Source: Ligustrum vulgare
Taxonomy: Eukaryota > Streptophyta > Magnoliopsida > Lamiales > Oleaceae
Direction of reading: 5' to 3'
Length of the DNA stretch: 64,000 nt
Assembly: GCA_963555705.1 (NCBI GenBank)
Contig: OY743187.1
Span: forward strand, 16,196,133-16,260,132
Shown: piece after piece, positions 10,974 through 23,085 of the stretch
Layout: every line of letters begins with the position of its first letter
Position numbering within the stretch: the first letter of the stretch is position 1
Notes under the pieces: generated by a model
The model's database searches: none
Seen by the model: the letters and a program-made list of their open reading frames with translations, nothing else
Told to the model about the DNA's origin: nothing
Program-made: the position numbers and the translations under genes

Positions 10974-11609
10974 AAGGAAGCCCAGCATCTCATTTGATTG
11001 GGTTAGGCACTAACTTAAATGAAATTGCACAAAAGGTCCTTGTTGCTTAAAATAAATGATGACCCAATTAAATATCCAATGGGCTGGACTCTTTTAAGCC
11101 CAACACAATTGTAACTTGTCTAAGAATTGTTACACCAAGAAATGTTACTTTTATGCTGTTAGGTAAATTGTGATTTAATTTGAAAATTGCAGTCCAAACC
11201 AAACTGTATACTTCAAATATGAGGAAATTACAAGGAGTCCTATTTTTAGAGATCAAATTTCAACAATCAAATTATAAGTTTTACATTTCACAAATCAGGT
11301 CTTAATTATCTATTTAATTATAATAATAAGATTATTATTAAACCAAAATATATCACCCCAACCCCTAATTCAATTTTGACACTATTTCACACCTTCTTTC
11401 TGCACCACATTCCAACAGCACAACATATTCCACACTCTGGCGGCACCATCCCACCCCGTCTAGCAGCAGCGGCGCCCAAGCACTAACCCCACACTCTAGA
11501 AGCAGCATTTACAGGCACCGCCAGCAAGATCCGGTTAAAGCAGTGATGAACCTTACAGCAACGATAGCAGTGCGACGAGCTCCGAGGTGCAATCACGCCT
11601 CACAGTAGC

Positions 11610-12346
11610 TGTTGAGAAATTTCCTTTCTCAAATGAAATATGTGCTATAACGAAGTTAACACAAAAATCTTGCAACAAAGAATCAAGAAGAAAAAATTGC
11701 AAAATGACTTGAATCGCAAAGAATGCTGTCCTAAAAGCGAAATTTGCGCCCTCTCTAAATGAGAATGCTAAAGGGCCTCCAAGTAAATTGATTTAGCGGA
11801 TTTCAAGCTTCAAACCAAGTATCAAATAGCACAATTGATAAACTTGGAGAATAGGAACAAGAAGAGCAAATTTTGAAGATTCTAAGTATAAAATTTTGGA
11901 ACTTTTGGATGATAATCACTATTGAAGGTTAGATAATCAAAAGGTTGTTCAAAACATGAATTCTATACCTATTTATAGAATTCTATCATCCGTATTCATT
12001 GTTCATGCAACTCTTCACGAAAGAGTGCCAAAATTGGTTGAAAAGGTGCTTGAGAAATTCTGAAAAATTTCTCCAACGGTCGAATTTTAACTCCACGTGA
12101 TCGCCGGTATGAATCTCGCGCGATCGCGCAATGCCTCAAAAATTTCTGCAGTGAATAAATCACTTGACCACGCGATCGCGTGGTTCTTCATTCTGGCCGG
12201 ACCTTTAGGTCCGGTCCGGACCATTTGGTCCGTCCAGTTGTATTTGGTCCGGTTTTTGCACTTTTTGGACCGGTTCCTTATATATTGGACCGGTTCTCGC
12301 ACTTTTTCAACTTTATATTTATATAGTTGAACAACATTTCATAAAA
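11610..12346 (-). repeat. 3' LTR of minus-strand Copia
   Basis: 737 bp, ending TCAACA at 11610 on the minus strand. Its first bases read TTTTATG where the other LTR has TGTTATG, so the canonical TG is lost. CGCGATCGCG and GGTCCGGACC-type palindromes lie at about 12100-12300, upstream of a TATAAATAGG box near 11965-11976 (minus). Confidence 0.9.
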
Positions 12347-12506
12347 ATCCCCCACTTGTTCAAATATATGAACACAACTTAGAATCATAAACGATGCCAC
12401 CCATAAAATAAGGTATCTTTCGATTTTAACCTTATATTAGTGCTAATATTGCAAAGTAATATCGAGATCCCAGGTAGCCTTGGATTTGAACCAGTTATCC
12501 CTTATG

Positions 12507-13344
12507 TGATGTGATCCGGACCAGGCATCGAGGGGCGAAGTCGAGCCATCGGCAATATGACAATGATCTACGTGCAAAACGGAGCAAGTTCCGTGTTGGG
12601 ATCGAGCCGAGAAGGGGAAAGGATCGAGCCGAGGCAGGAAATCAAAAAAACAGGCAGAAACTTATTCACGACCGTAAAGATATTCCTCACGGCCGTAAAA
12701 ACTGAATTTGAAATCTTTACGGCCGTAACATATTGATCACGGCCGTAACGGCTAATTGAAGATTGAGACAGAATATTAGTTACGGCCGTAACTCAAGAAT
12801 TTCCAGATTTTCCGGATTTTTCAATTAATTTATTTCCTTTTATTATTTTAGGTTATTTTCCTATTTTAGAATTTTAGCATAATTAGAATTCTATTTTGAG
12901 TAATTAGATGCTAGGTTTTCTTGCTTATTTATACGCTTTTTCATTATTGTAAACATTAGACAAGTTTGAGTTGATTAATAAAATTTGTGAGAGGATTCTC
13001 CAAAATTGAGAGGTTGATTTATTCCCTTTTTCTTGAGCTTATCAAAAATCCGTTCTTTGTGGCGTTCTTCCAGCAAACTTATCAAATATTCGCAAGAATA
13101 TTTGTGGCGTTTCCAAATTCGATACTTATCAAGGGAATTGACAAGTCCTTGTGGCGTTCACCAATCTTGGTTCTTCAATCCGCATCGCCATAAATTGCGT
13201 CGTGATTGTCGGGTCAAGGCTTTACCGTCGTTCTATCCTTATTTATCGTTGTTTGTCTTGTGTCGATCTGATTTAGATCTTTCCTAGGTTTTAATTGTCG
13301 TTATTCCGCGTGTTCGACGAGATTCCCCGACTGGGATCGCGTCA
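12507..13344. mobile_element. Solo LTR in the 3' end of the Copia element
   Basis: It starts TGATGTGATCC and ends GGATCGCGTCA: 11-bp inverted ends that differ by two C/T transitions. The flanks ttatg (12502-12506) and tcatg (13345-13349) form a 5-bp duplication with one transition. It is 838 bp, with no internal genes and no second LTR. It has four or more TTACGGCCGTAA palindromes (12668-12793) and a possible TATA near 12922-12932, suggesting plus orientation. Superfamily not determined. Confidence 0.75.
12668..12793. repeat. Cluster of TTACGGCCGTAA palindromes
   Basis: About five full or near copies of ACGGCCGTAA occur in 126 bp inside the solo LTR, about 130 bp upstream of the probable TATA. 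Confidence 0.8.
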
Positions 13345-13751
13345 TCATGACATTACCGGCGATATCGCACACGTGAACATTCTTGCTCAATATGTTCCAC
13401 ACGATTTACTTTGACGCGTTAATGGCCTTGCGTCCATCCGAGTTCATGAACTTTTCAGAAAGTAACTCCAAAACTTTCCTTGAAGCGGCACCACTTCTAA
13501 GTTCATATAGGAGAAATTCTTACAGTGTCTTGGTAACTTTTAAAGACACTTGTACTAATTACTGAATTTCTTTAAGATTTGTTCAACCTTCCAAACAGTT
13601 ACCCCAGCACTTGTATCCTTAGGATAGGGCCTTAAAATAATTTTTAAGTGCTGCAACAATTCACTTATCGAATGACTTGTTGTTACCCTTTGAACCCGTG
13701 AATTACTCATTTCGTAATGACAGGTAGGGTTGCCGTCATTGGTGAATTTTA

Positions 13752-16700
13752 TTATAGGAGTTTTAGCCCCATCCTACTCGATGTTTGTCTTACCAACTCT
13801 TTGGTAAGTGGTTTTGTGAATGGATCAACCAAATTTTCACTTGACCTCACATAGGTAAGTGATATTATTCCATCCTTTATTAATTTTCTTATATAATCAT
13901 GTCTAAGACTCATATGTCTTGACTTTCCATTGTAGACTTCATTATAAGCCCTTGCTAGAGTAGCTTGACTATCACATAGTATAGATATTGAAGATTCCTT
14001 CTTCGTATCCAATGGAACTTCATAAAGAAGATCCTTAAGTCATTCTGCTTCCTTTCCAGTTTCGGCTAATGCAACAAACTCGGATTCCATAGTGGAATGT
14101 GTTATAATTGTTTGTTTCTTCGATCTCCAAGAAACAGCACCACCTCCAAGTGTAAACAACCATCCCGAGGTTGATTTATTTTCTCCAGCATTTGATATCC
14201 AACTTGCGTCGGTATATCCTTCTAATATTGCTGGAAACTTGGAATATTGAAGTCCAAGGTTTTTAGTTCTCTTTAGATAACCAAGAACTCTTCCAATCGC
14301 TTTCCAATGCTCAACACTTGGATTGCTAGTAAACCTACTAAGTTTACTCACGGCAAATGCAATATCCGGTCTCGTGCATTGAACTGCATACATTAGACTT
14401 CCAATTGCACTCGCATATTCGAGTTGTCCAATAGCCCTTTCAACATTCTTTACAAGTTTAATACTTGAATCAAATGGAGTATTTGCCTCTTTAATGTTCA
14501 AATGTTTGAACTTTTCAATCACATTCTCAATATAATGTGATTGGGTTAATGCATACCCCAACTCATTCTTGATCACTTTTATACCCAATATGGTATCCAC
14601 TTGACCAAGATCTTTCATATTGAATGTTGACGATAGAAACCTCTTCGTTTCTTTTATGCCATTCATGTGATTACTTATAATCAACATGTCATCCACATAC
14701 AAACACACAAATGTAACAAGTTTATCACAACTTTTAATATATAAACATTTATCTACCACATTATGTGAAAAACCAAAAGACATAATTGTATTATCAAATT
14801 TCTCATGCCATTTTTTGGGAGCTTATTTTAAACCATATAGCGATTTAATAAGTTTACAAACTTTATTTTCATTACCCGGAAGAACAAAACCTTCCGGTTG
14901 TTCCATGTAAACTTCTTCATCTAATTCTCCAAAAAATGCAGTCTTCACATCCATTTGATGAACATGCAAATTAAATATAGAAGATGGTGCAAATAGTATT
15001 CTAATAGTAGTGATCCTAGCCACCGGTGCATAAGTGTCAAAATAATCAATTCCTTCCTTTTGTCGAAAACCTTTAGCAACTAATCTTGCTTTATAGGTTT
15101 GGATTGAACCATCGGTATTGTATTTCCTTCGAAATACCCACTTGCAACCAATGGCTTTTGATCCAGCCGGTAAATCAACAATCTTCCAAGTATTGTTGGA
15201 CGTTATAGAATCCATTTCATCATTGATAGCATCCTTCCAAAATGTGCTATCTCTAGAAGTCATTGCTTCTTTATAGGTTTTAGGATCACTATCAATTTGA
15301 AGAACATATGGAATTGTTCTTACTATATCTTCCTTTACGAGAACGCTTGCTTCTTCGAGTTTCACTAGTCTCAATTACATCTTGGGTAGATGTTTCTAGT
15401 GATTTAGAAGCCGGAAATTCATTTTGAATTTCTATTGAATTTTGAGGAATATCATCAACGCTTAATGAATTCTCAAAAAATTTCACATCTTGTGATTCTA
15501 TAATCACATTGGATATTAGATCAAGTAGCCTATATGCTTTACTATTTATAACATATCCAACAAAAGCACTCTTGATCCCTCTTGGTCCTAGTTTTGTCCT
15601 ACTAGGATTGGTGTTTTTATAATAAGCCAAACACCCCCACACTTTAAAATATCCAATGTTAGGCTTCCGACCTTTCCACAATTCATAAGGTGAAACTTTA
15701 AGTTTCTTAGAAGGAATTCTATTATGTATATGACACGCGGTAAGTAATGCCTCACCCCATAAGTAATTAGGCAAGTTAGACCTTGTTAGCATAGCATTTA
15801 TCATCTCAACTAAGGTTCTATTTTTCCTTTCCGCCAGGCCATTTTGTTCCGGTGTTCTAGGTGCACTACATTGGTGTAAAATACCATGTTCTTCACAAAA
15901 GATATCAAATTCTTTAGAAAAATATTCACCGCCTCTATCACTTCTAAGAATTTTAATCCTTTTATCCTTTTGATTTTCTAATTCACTTTTATATGCTTTA
16001 AACATATGAAAAGCCTCATTTTTATGTTTCATTAGATAAACATAACAAAATCTAGAATAATCATCAATGAAAGTAATAAAATATTTATTACCACCCCTTG
16101 TTAATATGCCATTAAGTTCACAAATGTCGGTATGAGCTATGTCAAGAATATAAGATGATCTTACTACACTTTGAAAAGGTTTTTTAATCATTTTGGACTT
16201 AGTGCAAATTTCACATTTTTCATACTTTGTAAAATCACAAGATAGCATGCCATTTCTAATCATTCTATGCAAAGTAGAATATCCAACATGTCCTAATCTA
16301 TCATGTCATAAATCTAAAGAACACACAAAGTAAGAAGAATTTATTTTATTGATTGCATTGTCAATAGTACACAATTTGACCATTCCATTAGTGGAATAGC
16401 CTTTACCAACAAAGAAACCATTTCGGGACAATACAAGTTTTTCCGACTCAAAAATACATTTCACGCCCGGTTTTCCCAACAAATCACCACTTACAAGGTT
16501 TCTATTCATATCCGGCACATGTAAGACATTTGTAAGAGTTACAACCTTTCCGGATGTGAATTGAAGATCAACATTCCCTTTGCCTATGACTTTTGAACAA
16601 TGTTCATTTCCCATTTGAATTTGTTGACCATCATCAATCTCTTGATAGGTCTTGTATAGGGATTTGTCATAGCAAACATGAACGGTGGCGCATGTATCAT

Positions 16701-17671
16701 ACCACCATCTCGGAATTTTTCCTTTGACAGAATTCACTTCACTTATAGTAGCAATAATTTCATTCTTGTCAATGGAATTAACCTTGCCTCCAAAATTGCT
16801 TTGTTTTTTATGTCGACAATCTTTCGCAAAGTGGCCGAATTTTCCACATACAAAGCATTCTCCCTTGGGCTTCTTTTTGAATTTGTTGTTGTTGTTGCTA
16901 GTAAACTTTCTTTTGTTTACTTTGGTCACTTTGTTGTTCTCCAAGGCATTGGCTTTAGAAGTGCTAACATGGGAATGTTCAATCCCATCTCTTGCCCTCG
17001 ACTCTTCCTCAATTCGGAGATGTTTTTGAATTTGCTCCATTGAAAAGTCTTCGGAGTTGTGAAGAATTTTCTTCCTATATCCTCTCCAAGTAGAAGGAAA
17101 TTTTGCAATAATTGCTCCTACTTGAAATGATTCCGGAAGTTCTATCTTCACCGCTTTTAATTTATTGACTTCACTTGCAATTCATGAACTTGGGGTAATA
17201 GGGGAACATTTTCCAAAAATTTAAAATCAAAGTACCTTGTTATATAAGGAATTTTGTAGTTCCTTCCTCTTCGGCCTTGTACTTGTTTTCAAGTGCATTC
17301 CAAATTTCTTTTGCAGATTTAGTGTTGGTGTACAAGTCGTAAAGACGATCCGAAAGTGCATTCAAGATATGACCATGACAAATAAGTTCGTCTTCTTCTC
17401 GCTTCTTTCGATCAATCCTTGCTTGTTCGGTATCTTTCTCGGAAGGTTCTGGCAAGTCTTCCAAATTGGGATCAAGGATATAGAAGATTTTCAGCGCCGT
17501 TAGTAGAAACTTGATTTTGTCTTGCCACCTTGTGAAGTTGGTGCCATCAAAATGACCCAAGCGAACCAAGTCTTGATTCATCAATTTGATTGTTTCCATG
17601 GTTGTGTCTCCTTCGGTTGCCATCGCAGAACAAATTTCGCTTTTAGATTGTTGAGAAATTTCCTTTCTCAA
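13752..17671 (-). pseudogene. gag-pol: Copia gag-pol polyprotein, multiply broken
   Basis: Gag begins near 17629 (MATEGDTTMETIKLMNQDL) with a UBN2-type region. Two frameshifts near 17160-17240 separate it from the CCHC knuckle CFVCGKFGHFAKDC. The protease motif is WWYDTCATVHVC, with C where DSGA/DTGA has G. Integrase follows (HDRLGHVGYS, TDICELNG, RSDRGGEYF, EQNGLAERKNRT), then RT ([14 protein letters not shown]) and RNase H ([11 protein letters not shown]). In-frame stops fit TGG to TGA in the HDRLG and GKEAE regions, and CAA to TAA after SLYGLK. A frameshift near 15340 separates integrase from RT. These are typical C-to-T decay changes. Confidence 0.88.
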
Positions 17672-18385
17672 ATGAAATATGTGCTATAACGAAGTTAACA
17701 CAAAAATCTTGCAACAAAGAATCAAGAAGAAAAAATTGCAAAATGACTTGAATCGCAAAGAATGCTGTCCTAAAAGCGAAATTTGCGCCCTCTCTAAATG
17801 AGAATGCTAAAGGGCCTCCAAGTAAATTTCTTTAGCGGATTTCAAGCCTCAAACCAAGTATCAAATAGCACAATTGATAAACTTGGAGAATAGGAACAAG
17901 AAGAGCAAATTTTGAAGATTCTAAGTATAAAATTTTGGAACTTTTGGATGATAATCACTATTGAAGGTTAGATAATCAAAAGGTTGTTCAAAACATGAAT
18001 TCTATACCTATTTATAGAATTCTATCATCCCTATTCGTTGTTCATGCAACTCTTCACGAAAGAGTGCCAAAATTGGTTGAAAAGGTGCTTGAGAAATTCT
18101 GAAAAATTTCTCCAACGGTCAAATTTTAACTCCACGCGATCGCTGGTATGAATCTCGCGCGATCGCGCAATGCCTCAAAAATTTCTGCAGTGAATAAATC
18201 ACTTAACCACGCGATCGCGTGGTTCTTCATTTTGGCCGGACCTTTAGGTCCGATCCGGACCATTTGGTCCGTCCAGTTGTATTTGGTCCGATTTTTGCAC
18301 TTTTTGGACCGGTTCCTTATATATTGGACCGGTTCTCGCACTTTTTCAACTTTATATTTATATATTTGAACAACATTTCATAACA
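17649..18385 (-). repeat. 5' LTR of minus-strand Copia
   Basis: 737 bp, TGTTATG...CTCAACA on the minus strand. It shares the palindrome cluster (18135-18345) and TATA box with its partner at 11610-12346. Confidence 0.92.
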
Positions 18386-18601
18386 ATAGCGGCGCTCAAC
18401 TTCGCTATCATCGATAGTGTCATTAACGTCCTCTGATGTAATGTCGTCATCTCAGTTGATAGTAGCCTGTGATGCCAGTGTGGTGGTGGTTGTGCTGGTG
18501 GTGGAATCGATTGTGATGGTGTCAATGTGCCAACTTTGGTGAACAGATTGGTGGTGTCGTAGCAACAGAAGTACCACCGCGCAGCGCTGGGTTCCTACCA
18601 C

Positions 18602-18656
<55 letters not shown>

Positions 18657-19064
18657 CACACACACACACACAACTAGATCTGTTCCTTTTTTTTAATTTG
18701 GGGATGTTGATTGCACGAAGCATGTGCTCTGTGTGTTGTTCAGATAACGATGTATGGTGATTGTGGTGTGGCGATGCGGGAAGATGGTGGTGTTAAAAGT
18801 TGATGGTGGAAACTATGGTGAGTTGTAGGCCGTGATGGCCTAGTTGATGGTGGGGGCAGGGTGTTGGGGGTTGTGGTGGTGGTCAAGATGTTTGTGTTGT
18901 GTTGGAAATGAAGGTGTTTGTGTTGTGTTGGCAGTTATGGTGGAGGTGGTAGTGAATGACGGTGGTCATAGGACAGGTAATGATAGTGGTGGTTTGGATG
19001 GTGGTGGTGTGTCGGCGCCAACGCAGTGGTTGTGGGGTTAGTGAGGGTGAGGGTGAGGGTGAGG
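18386..19064. other. Non-coding flank with simple repeats
   Basis: A (CT)n run at 18606-18653 followed by (CA)n at 18656-18672, then GGT/GTG-rich sequence to about 19064. The apparent reading frames come from the repeats. Confidence 0.7.
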
Positions 19065-20170
19065 GCGAGGGCGATGAAGTATAATTTGTGACCTTTAATT
19101 GGATTTTGTGACCTAATAATTTGACATTTATGACCCAAAACAAAGTTGTGACCAATTAATTAGTGTGACCATAATTTATGACCTATAAGATTTATGGTTT
19201 GTAATCGAGAAATAGATTGTGATCAATTAAATCGATAATTTGAACCAAAAAATGAGTCGTGACAAAAAATTTAATAAATTGTGACTGTGAAATAAACTGT
19301 GACATATAGAATTTGTGATATGTGATCAAGAAAACTTATGATTTGTGAAAATTGTTACCTAAAAAATTCGTGATTTGTTCCGGAGAAAAAATTGTAACCT
19401 ATGAAATTTGTGATTTCCAACCAACGAGAAAGTTGTGACTCATAATTTGATAAGTTGTAACCAATTAATTCGAAATTTGCGACCGAGAAAAAATTGTGAC
19501 CTACAAAATTCGAGATTTGTGACCAAGAAATAAAAATCACGGTCACAAATTCTAAAAATGAAGGTCAAGACTTATAAGTCTCTGTTTGGCAAACTAGTTT
19601 TTAAACATGCTTTTTATTACACAATTCCCCAAATCACTTTTTAACTATACACATTTTTTCTCTCCATTTTTCAACCACGCATTTTACCTAGAAAACATAA
19701 AAGAACATATTTTTAAACAAAAACATTTTAACAAACAGAGGCTAAAATTTGTGATCTATGACCCAAAAAAATATTTGTTACCCTTATTTTCATAAATTAT
19801 GATCGAAAAATAAGTTGTGACCTGTAAATTTGTAATTTATGATCGAGAATAAGTCGTGACGTATAAATTTTTAATTTGTGACCGAAAAATAAGTTGTATC
19901 CAAATATTTACGACCAATAAATTAGTTGTGAGTCATATTTATGACCAAGAAATAAGTCGTGACCTTTAATATTTGTAATTTGTGACCGAATTTTAATTTG
20001 TGACCGATTAATTTGATAATTTGTAATAAAAAATAAGTCGTGACTTGTAAATTTATTATTTGTGACCGAGAATTAAGTCGTGACCAAAATATTTTATAAT
20101 TTGTGACCGAAAAATTTCATAATTTGTGACCTATAAAATTTGTGATTTGTATGTTACCATAAATTGTATA
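19065..20170. repeat. Degenerate GTGACC repeat field
   Basis: About 1.1 kb in which a loose 35-45 bp unit, roughly AATTTGTGACCGAGAAATAAGTCGTGACC, recurs many times with heavy drift. It is interrupted at 19579-19743 by a Tourist-like MITE. Confidence 0.7.
19579..19743. mobile_element. Tourist-like MITE inside the repeat field
   Basis: The ends TCTCTGTTTGGCAAACTAGT and ACAAACAGAGGCT are inverted. The inner TTTTTAACTATACACATTTT and TTACCTAGAAAACA match other copies in the window in reverse orientation. Confidence 0.6.
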
Positions 20171-22383
20171 ATTGTGACATCAACCTATTTAATTACCTAT
20201 TTTTTATATAAAAACCTGATTTTTGCATTAAAATCACAAATTTCTTAAATTTTAAATTCCATCTTTTAAACTCCTTATTCATGTATTTATCCCTTCAAAT
20301 ATAGTGAGGAAAAGGGGGATTGATTTTGCTTTTCGAGTTAACCCGTTTAAAGAAAAAACCGAGAGGGTTAATTTCACTCTCTAATGTAAAAAATAAACTA
20401 AACTGAATTTTACTTCTCAAAGAAGAAAAATTGAAAAATACTATGTTCTTCCCTTGACTCCTCCAAAGCCGTTGGTTCCCCGATCAACAATGGAGTGACA
20501 TTGCTCGTCATCTCCCCGACTACACCGCTTGTCCATCTCAGACCGCCTACTAGGAATTGTTGTTGGGTTTTCTTCTTCTTCTTCTTCTTCTTCTCCTTCG
20601 TGTGCAGCGACGGGAGGCAGTGGATCTTGACTCTTCCTCGCACTAATTTTTTTCCTTCGTCGCATCGATGGTCGAAGCAAATTTATATGCGTTGAGTGTG
20701 CGGCGATAGTGCTGGTTATTTGAAGGTGGTGAGGTGGAGAGGCAGTGATTGTTGCAGTGCAAGGTTGGTGGTGTTTGGCGGTGGGGCGGGTGATTTGAAG
20801 ATTCTATAGTGGATGTGAAGTAGTGGTGGTGCGGTGTTGCTGGTGCGTGGTGGTGGTGGTGATGGTGATGTTGCGGTTTCTGTGAATCTATAGTGGTGGA
20901 GTGTGGTCGTGGTGTGGTGGGTATGATATGGTGGCGGTGGTTCAGTGTTCGATGGCGAGTGGTGATGGTGGTGGTTCGATGGCGGGTGGTGGTCAATGAT
21001 TGTCTTTGAGACAAAGTATCATTAAAAAAAAAAAAAAAGTATAAAGTTTCAAACTGTGATACTGAAATTTCGTCCAAAGTATCATAAATATTTGATGAAG
21101 TTTCGATTATGATACCAAAAACTTGAAGTATCATGTTGTGATACTCTAAAAGTATCTTATGATACTTAGATAAAACAGTATTTTTCCAAAAAAAAAATAA
21201 ATAAATAAAGTATTTTTCAGTGATTATTTCAAATGAAGTAAGTTTCAATTATGATACCAAATGTTGGGTATTTTTCCAAATGCCCCAAACCGATATGTAC
21301 AAAAATTTGCAACAATGCATCATTCACATTCGTGAAATTGCCTTCTTCATTCAAGAAGTAGCCACCCCGGCAACCGTAACCATCGTCCTTAATTGAAACA
21401 TGGTACTAGGTATAAAAACACGAAGTGACACTTTTTAATCTGAACGTTTTTCATCTTTAATGGAGATTTTGTTTCCAAATTTGATGCCCTCTTCTTATCT
21501 TTTTACATTGATCCTCATCAACAATAATTTGTTGGCATTTTCTTTACTACTCAGGGCTAGAAATTAGGTGGAAGAATGAACTTTGGAGCATTAGGATTTC
21601 ACGCTTGTACATGTCCCTTTCAATACTTAAGATCTTGATATACAGCTCAGTTCCTCTAGCATCGAATTGTGGGCATCTTTCTTCTAGTCTGCTACTCGTA
21701 CATTAACAAGGGAAGTTGTCCTTCAAAGAGTCAAATTTGACTTGGCCTGGTCTACTCTTTCATCTTTTGCCTAAGTTACCTCTTTGCAACTTTTTCATCA
21801 TAGAGTAAACCAACTCTTCAAGAAAGAACATATTTAATATTATCACATCCATCTGCTTCACGATTTTGCCGTTTTACTTTTACATAGGTTTCTTCACCCA
21901 CTTCTTTCCCAATATTCTCTTATCTTCCTAGGTTGTTCTTATAAACCGAATACTTTATATCATTGATCAATGAGTGGGGAGAAATCATCTACGGTCATGG
22001 AACACTGATAAACTTGGTATTTCCATCACTAGGAATGAAGGTACAAACACAATTTCTACTTTCCTATAATGTCAGCATCTCAAAATAGTCATTCTGAATC
22101 TCTGATAGTGGTCTCTTAAAGAGCCCGAATCCAAAATCTTTATATCTACTAAATATGAAGCAGGGAACAAAGGTATTCAGTTCTGTTGCAAAATAAAAAA
22201 ACACAGGATACCAGACCAAGCAGCGTGGTTATTAAGGGTAAGAGCAAAACTTCTGTCCCTTGTCACGCTTTATCACAGGAAAGGTATGTCTAATTTCGTT
22301 TTGGTTTCGTCGATGTTTGAAATGAAATGAAATGAAACAGTACAGTAATTCCAAATCACAGTTGCAGAGGCTATATCAACACT
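20171..22383. other. Non-coding DNA with microsatellites
   Basis: A (TTC)n run at 20570-20604, GGT/GTG-rich sequence at 20700-21000, and a stretch rich in GATACTTT/AAGTATCAT motifs at 21005-21180. From 21260 to 22383 I see no gene or recognised repeat. Confidence 0.55.
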
Positions 22384-23085
22384 CCATGGCCTTGACCTCA
22401 GATGGCCAGGGCCCATAACCCCAAGTGAAATGCAATATGTAGAACAATGTCCTAGCTAAATATCCCGAGTACTCAAATGCCCTTGTGGGACAAAACAACC
22501 GATCTTTGCATCAAAGATAAGTTCTCAGATCCCCATCCAGATCGGGGACTTCATCTCAATCCCTGAAATTCAAGCTCGAAATAAAGTTCTGAAGCACTGC
22601 GGATTACCAGATGAGGAGTATTTAGTTCTTTTCACTCAGAACTACAAGGAAGCAATGATGTTGGTTGGAGAGAGCTACCCATTCTTCAAGGGGAGCTTCT
22701 ATATGACTATTATTGGACAAGAAGCTAATTGTGCGACGGAATTTGCAAGCTATAAGGAATCAAGTCATTGTGGCACCAGAGACTTGGCTTGATTTAAGGA
22801 TTAAGGGATCACAACTCGGCCATTAATTCAGAAGAAAGTGCAAGCACACTGCCAAAGGACTATTTTCTTACCCAACTGAAGTGAAGGAACTCAATACTCT
22901 ATGCATTGGATTTCAGAAGCCCATTGTGGAACGTTCTGCTCGATGCAACTGCCTTTGTTGTAGGGGAAGATCAGCTGAATCACACTCCATGGGCCAGATT
23001 TCCTACTCTGCAGTCTTAATAATACAAATGCTTATTCTTCAAAGATTACCTGCCTTCAGTTAGGAGAAAATCCTTTTTGACATGT
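22384..23085 (+). pseudogene. Fragment of a molybdenum-cofactor-sulfurase-like PLP-dependent protein gene
   Basis: Short in-frame pieces in shifting frames match a plant family of class V aminotransferase-like (molybdenum cofactor sulfurase-like) proteins. Visible pieces are HGLDLRWPGPITPSEMQYVE, HCGLPDEEYLVLFTQNYKEA, MMLVGESYPFFKGSFYMTII, VIVAPETWLDLRIKGSQL, FRRKCKHTAKGLFSYPTEV, YSMHWISEAHCG and PDFLLCSLNNTNAYSSKITC. At least four frameshifts and several stops intervene. No introns are apparent between the pieces, so it may be a decayed processed copy or a single-exon fragment. I recognise the family from memory and could not search it. Confidence 0.6.

Larger units (their letters stand above)
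10012..11609. other. Non-coding flank with MITE fragments
   Basis: AT-rich DNA with no credible gene. It contains a Tourist-like MITE (10144-10323), one end of an hAT MITE (10866-10973), and a C-rich stretch at 11340-11600 that looks like simple unique sequence. Confidence 0.6.
11610..18385 (-). mobile_element. Decayed Ty1/Copia retrotransposon, minus strand
   Basis: Two 737-bp direct LTRs bound a minus-strand gag-pol region in Copia order (gag, protease, integrase, RT, RNase H). By eye the LTRs differ at about 14 sites (roughly 98% identical). Flanks are gtagc (11605-11609) and atagc (18386-18390), a target duplication with one change. A polypurine tract (AAGTGGGGGAT on minus) abuts the 3' LTR. 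The usual iMet primer site TGGTATCAGAGC is absent after the 5' LTR. A solo LTR sits in the 3' untranslated part. Many stops and frameshifts make it inactive. Confidence 0.9.

Noticed and set aside
12087..12330. Paired small frames, repeated at 18126-18369
   Set aside because: Both are inside Copia LTRs and result from the palindrome-rich U3.
18452..18673. Minus-strand frame with an Arg-Glu run
   Set aside because: Produced by the (CT)n microsatellite.
20643..21248. His/Thr-rich minus-strand frame of 201 codons
   Set aside because: Produced by GGT/GTG simple sequence, with no conserved motifs.
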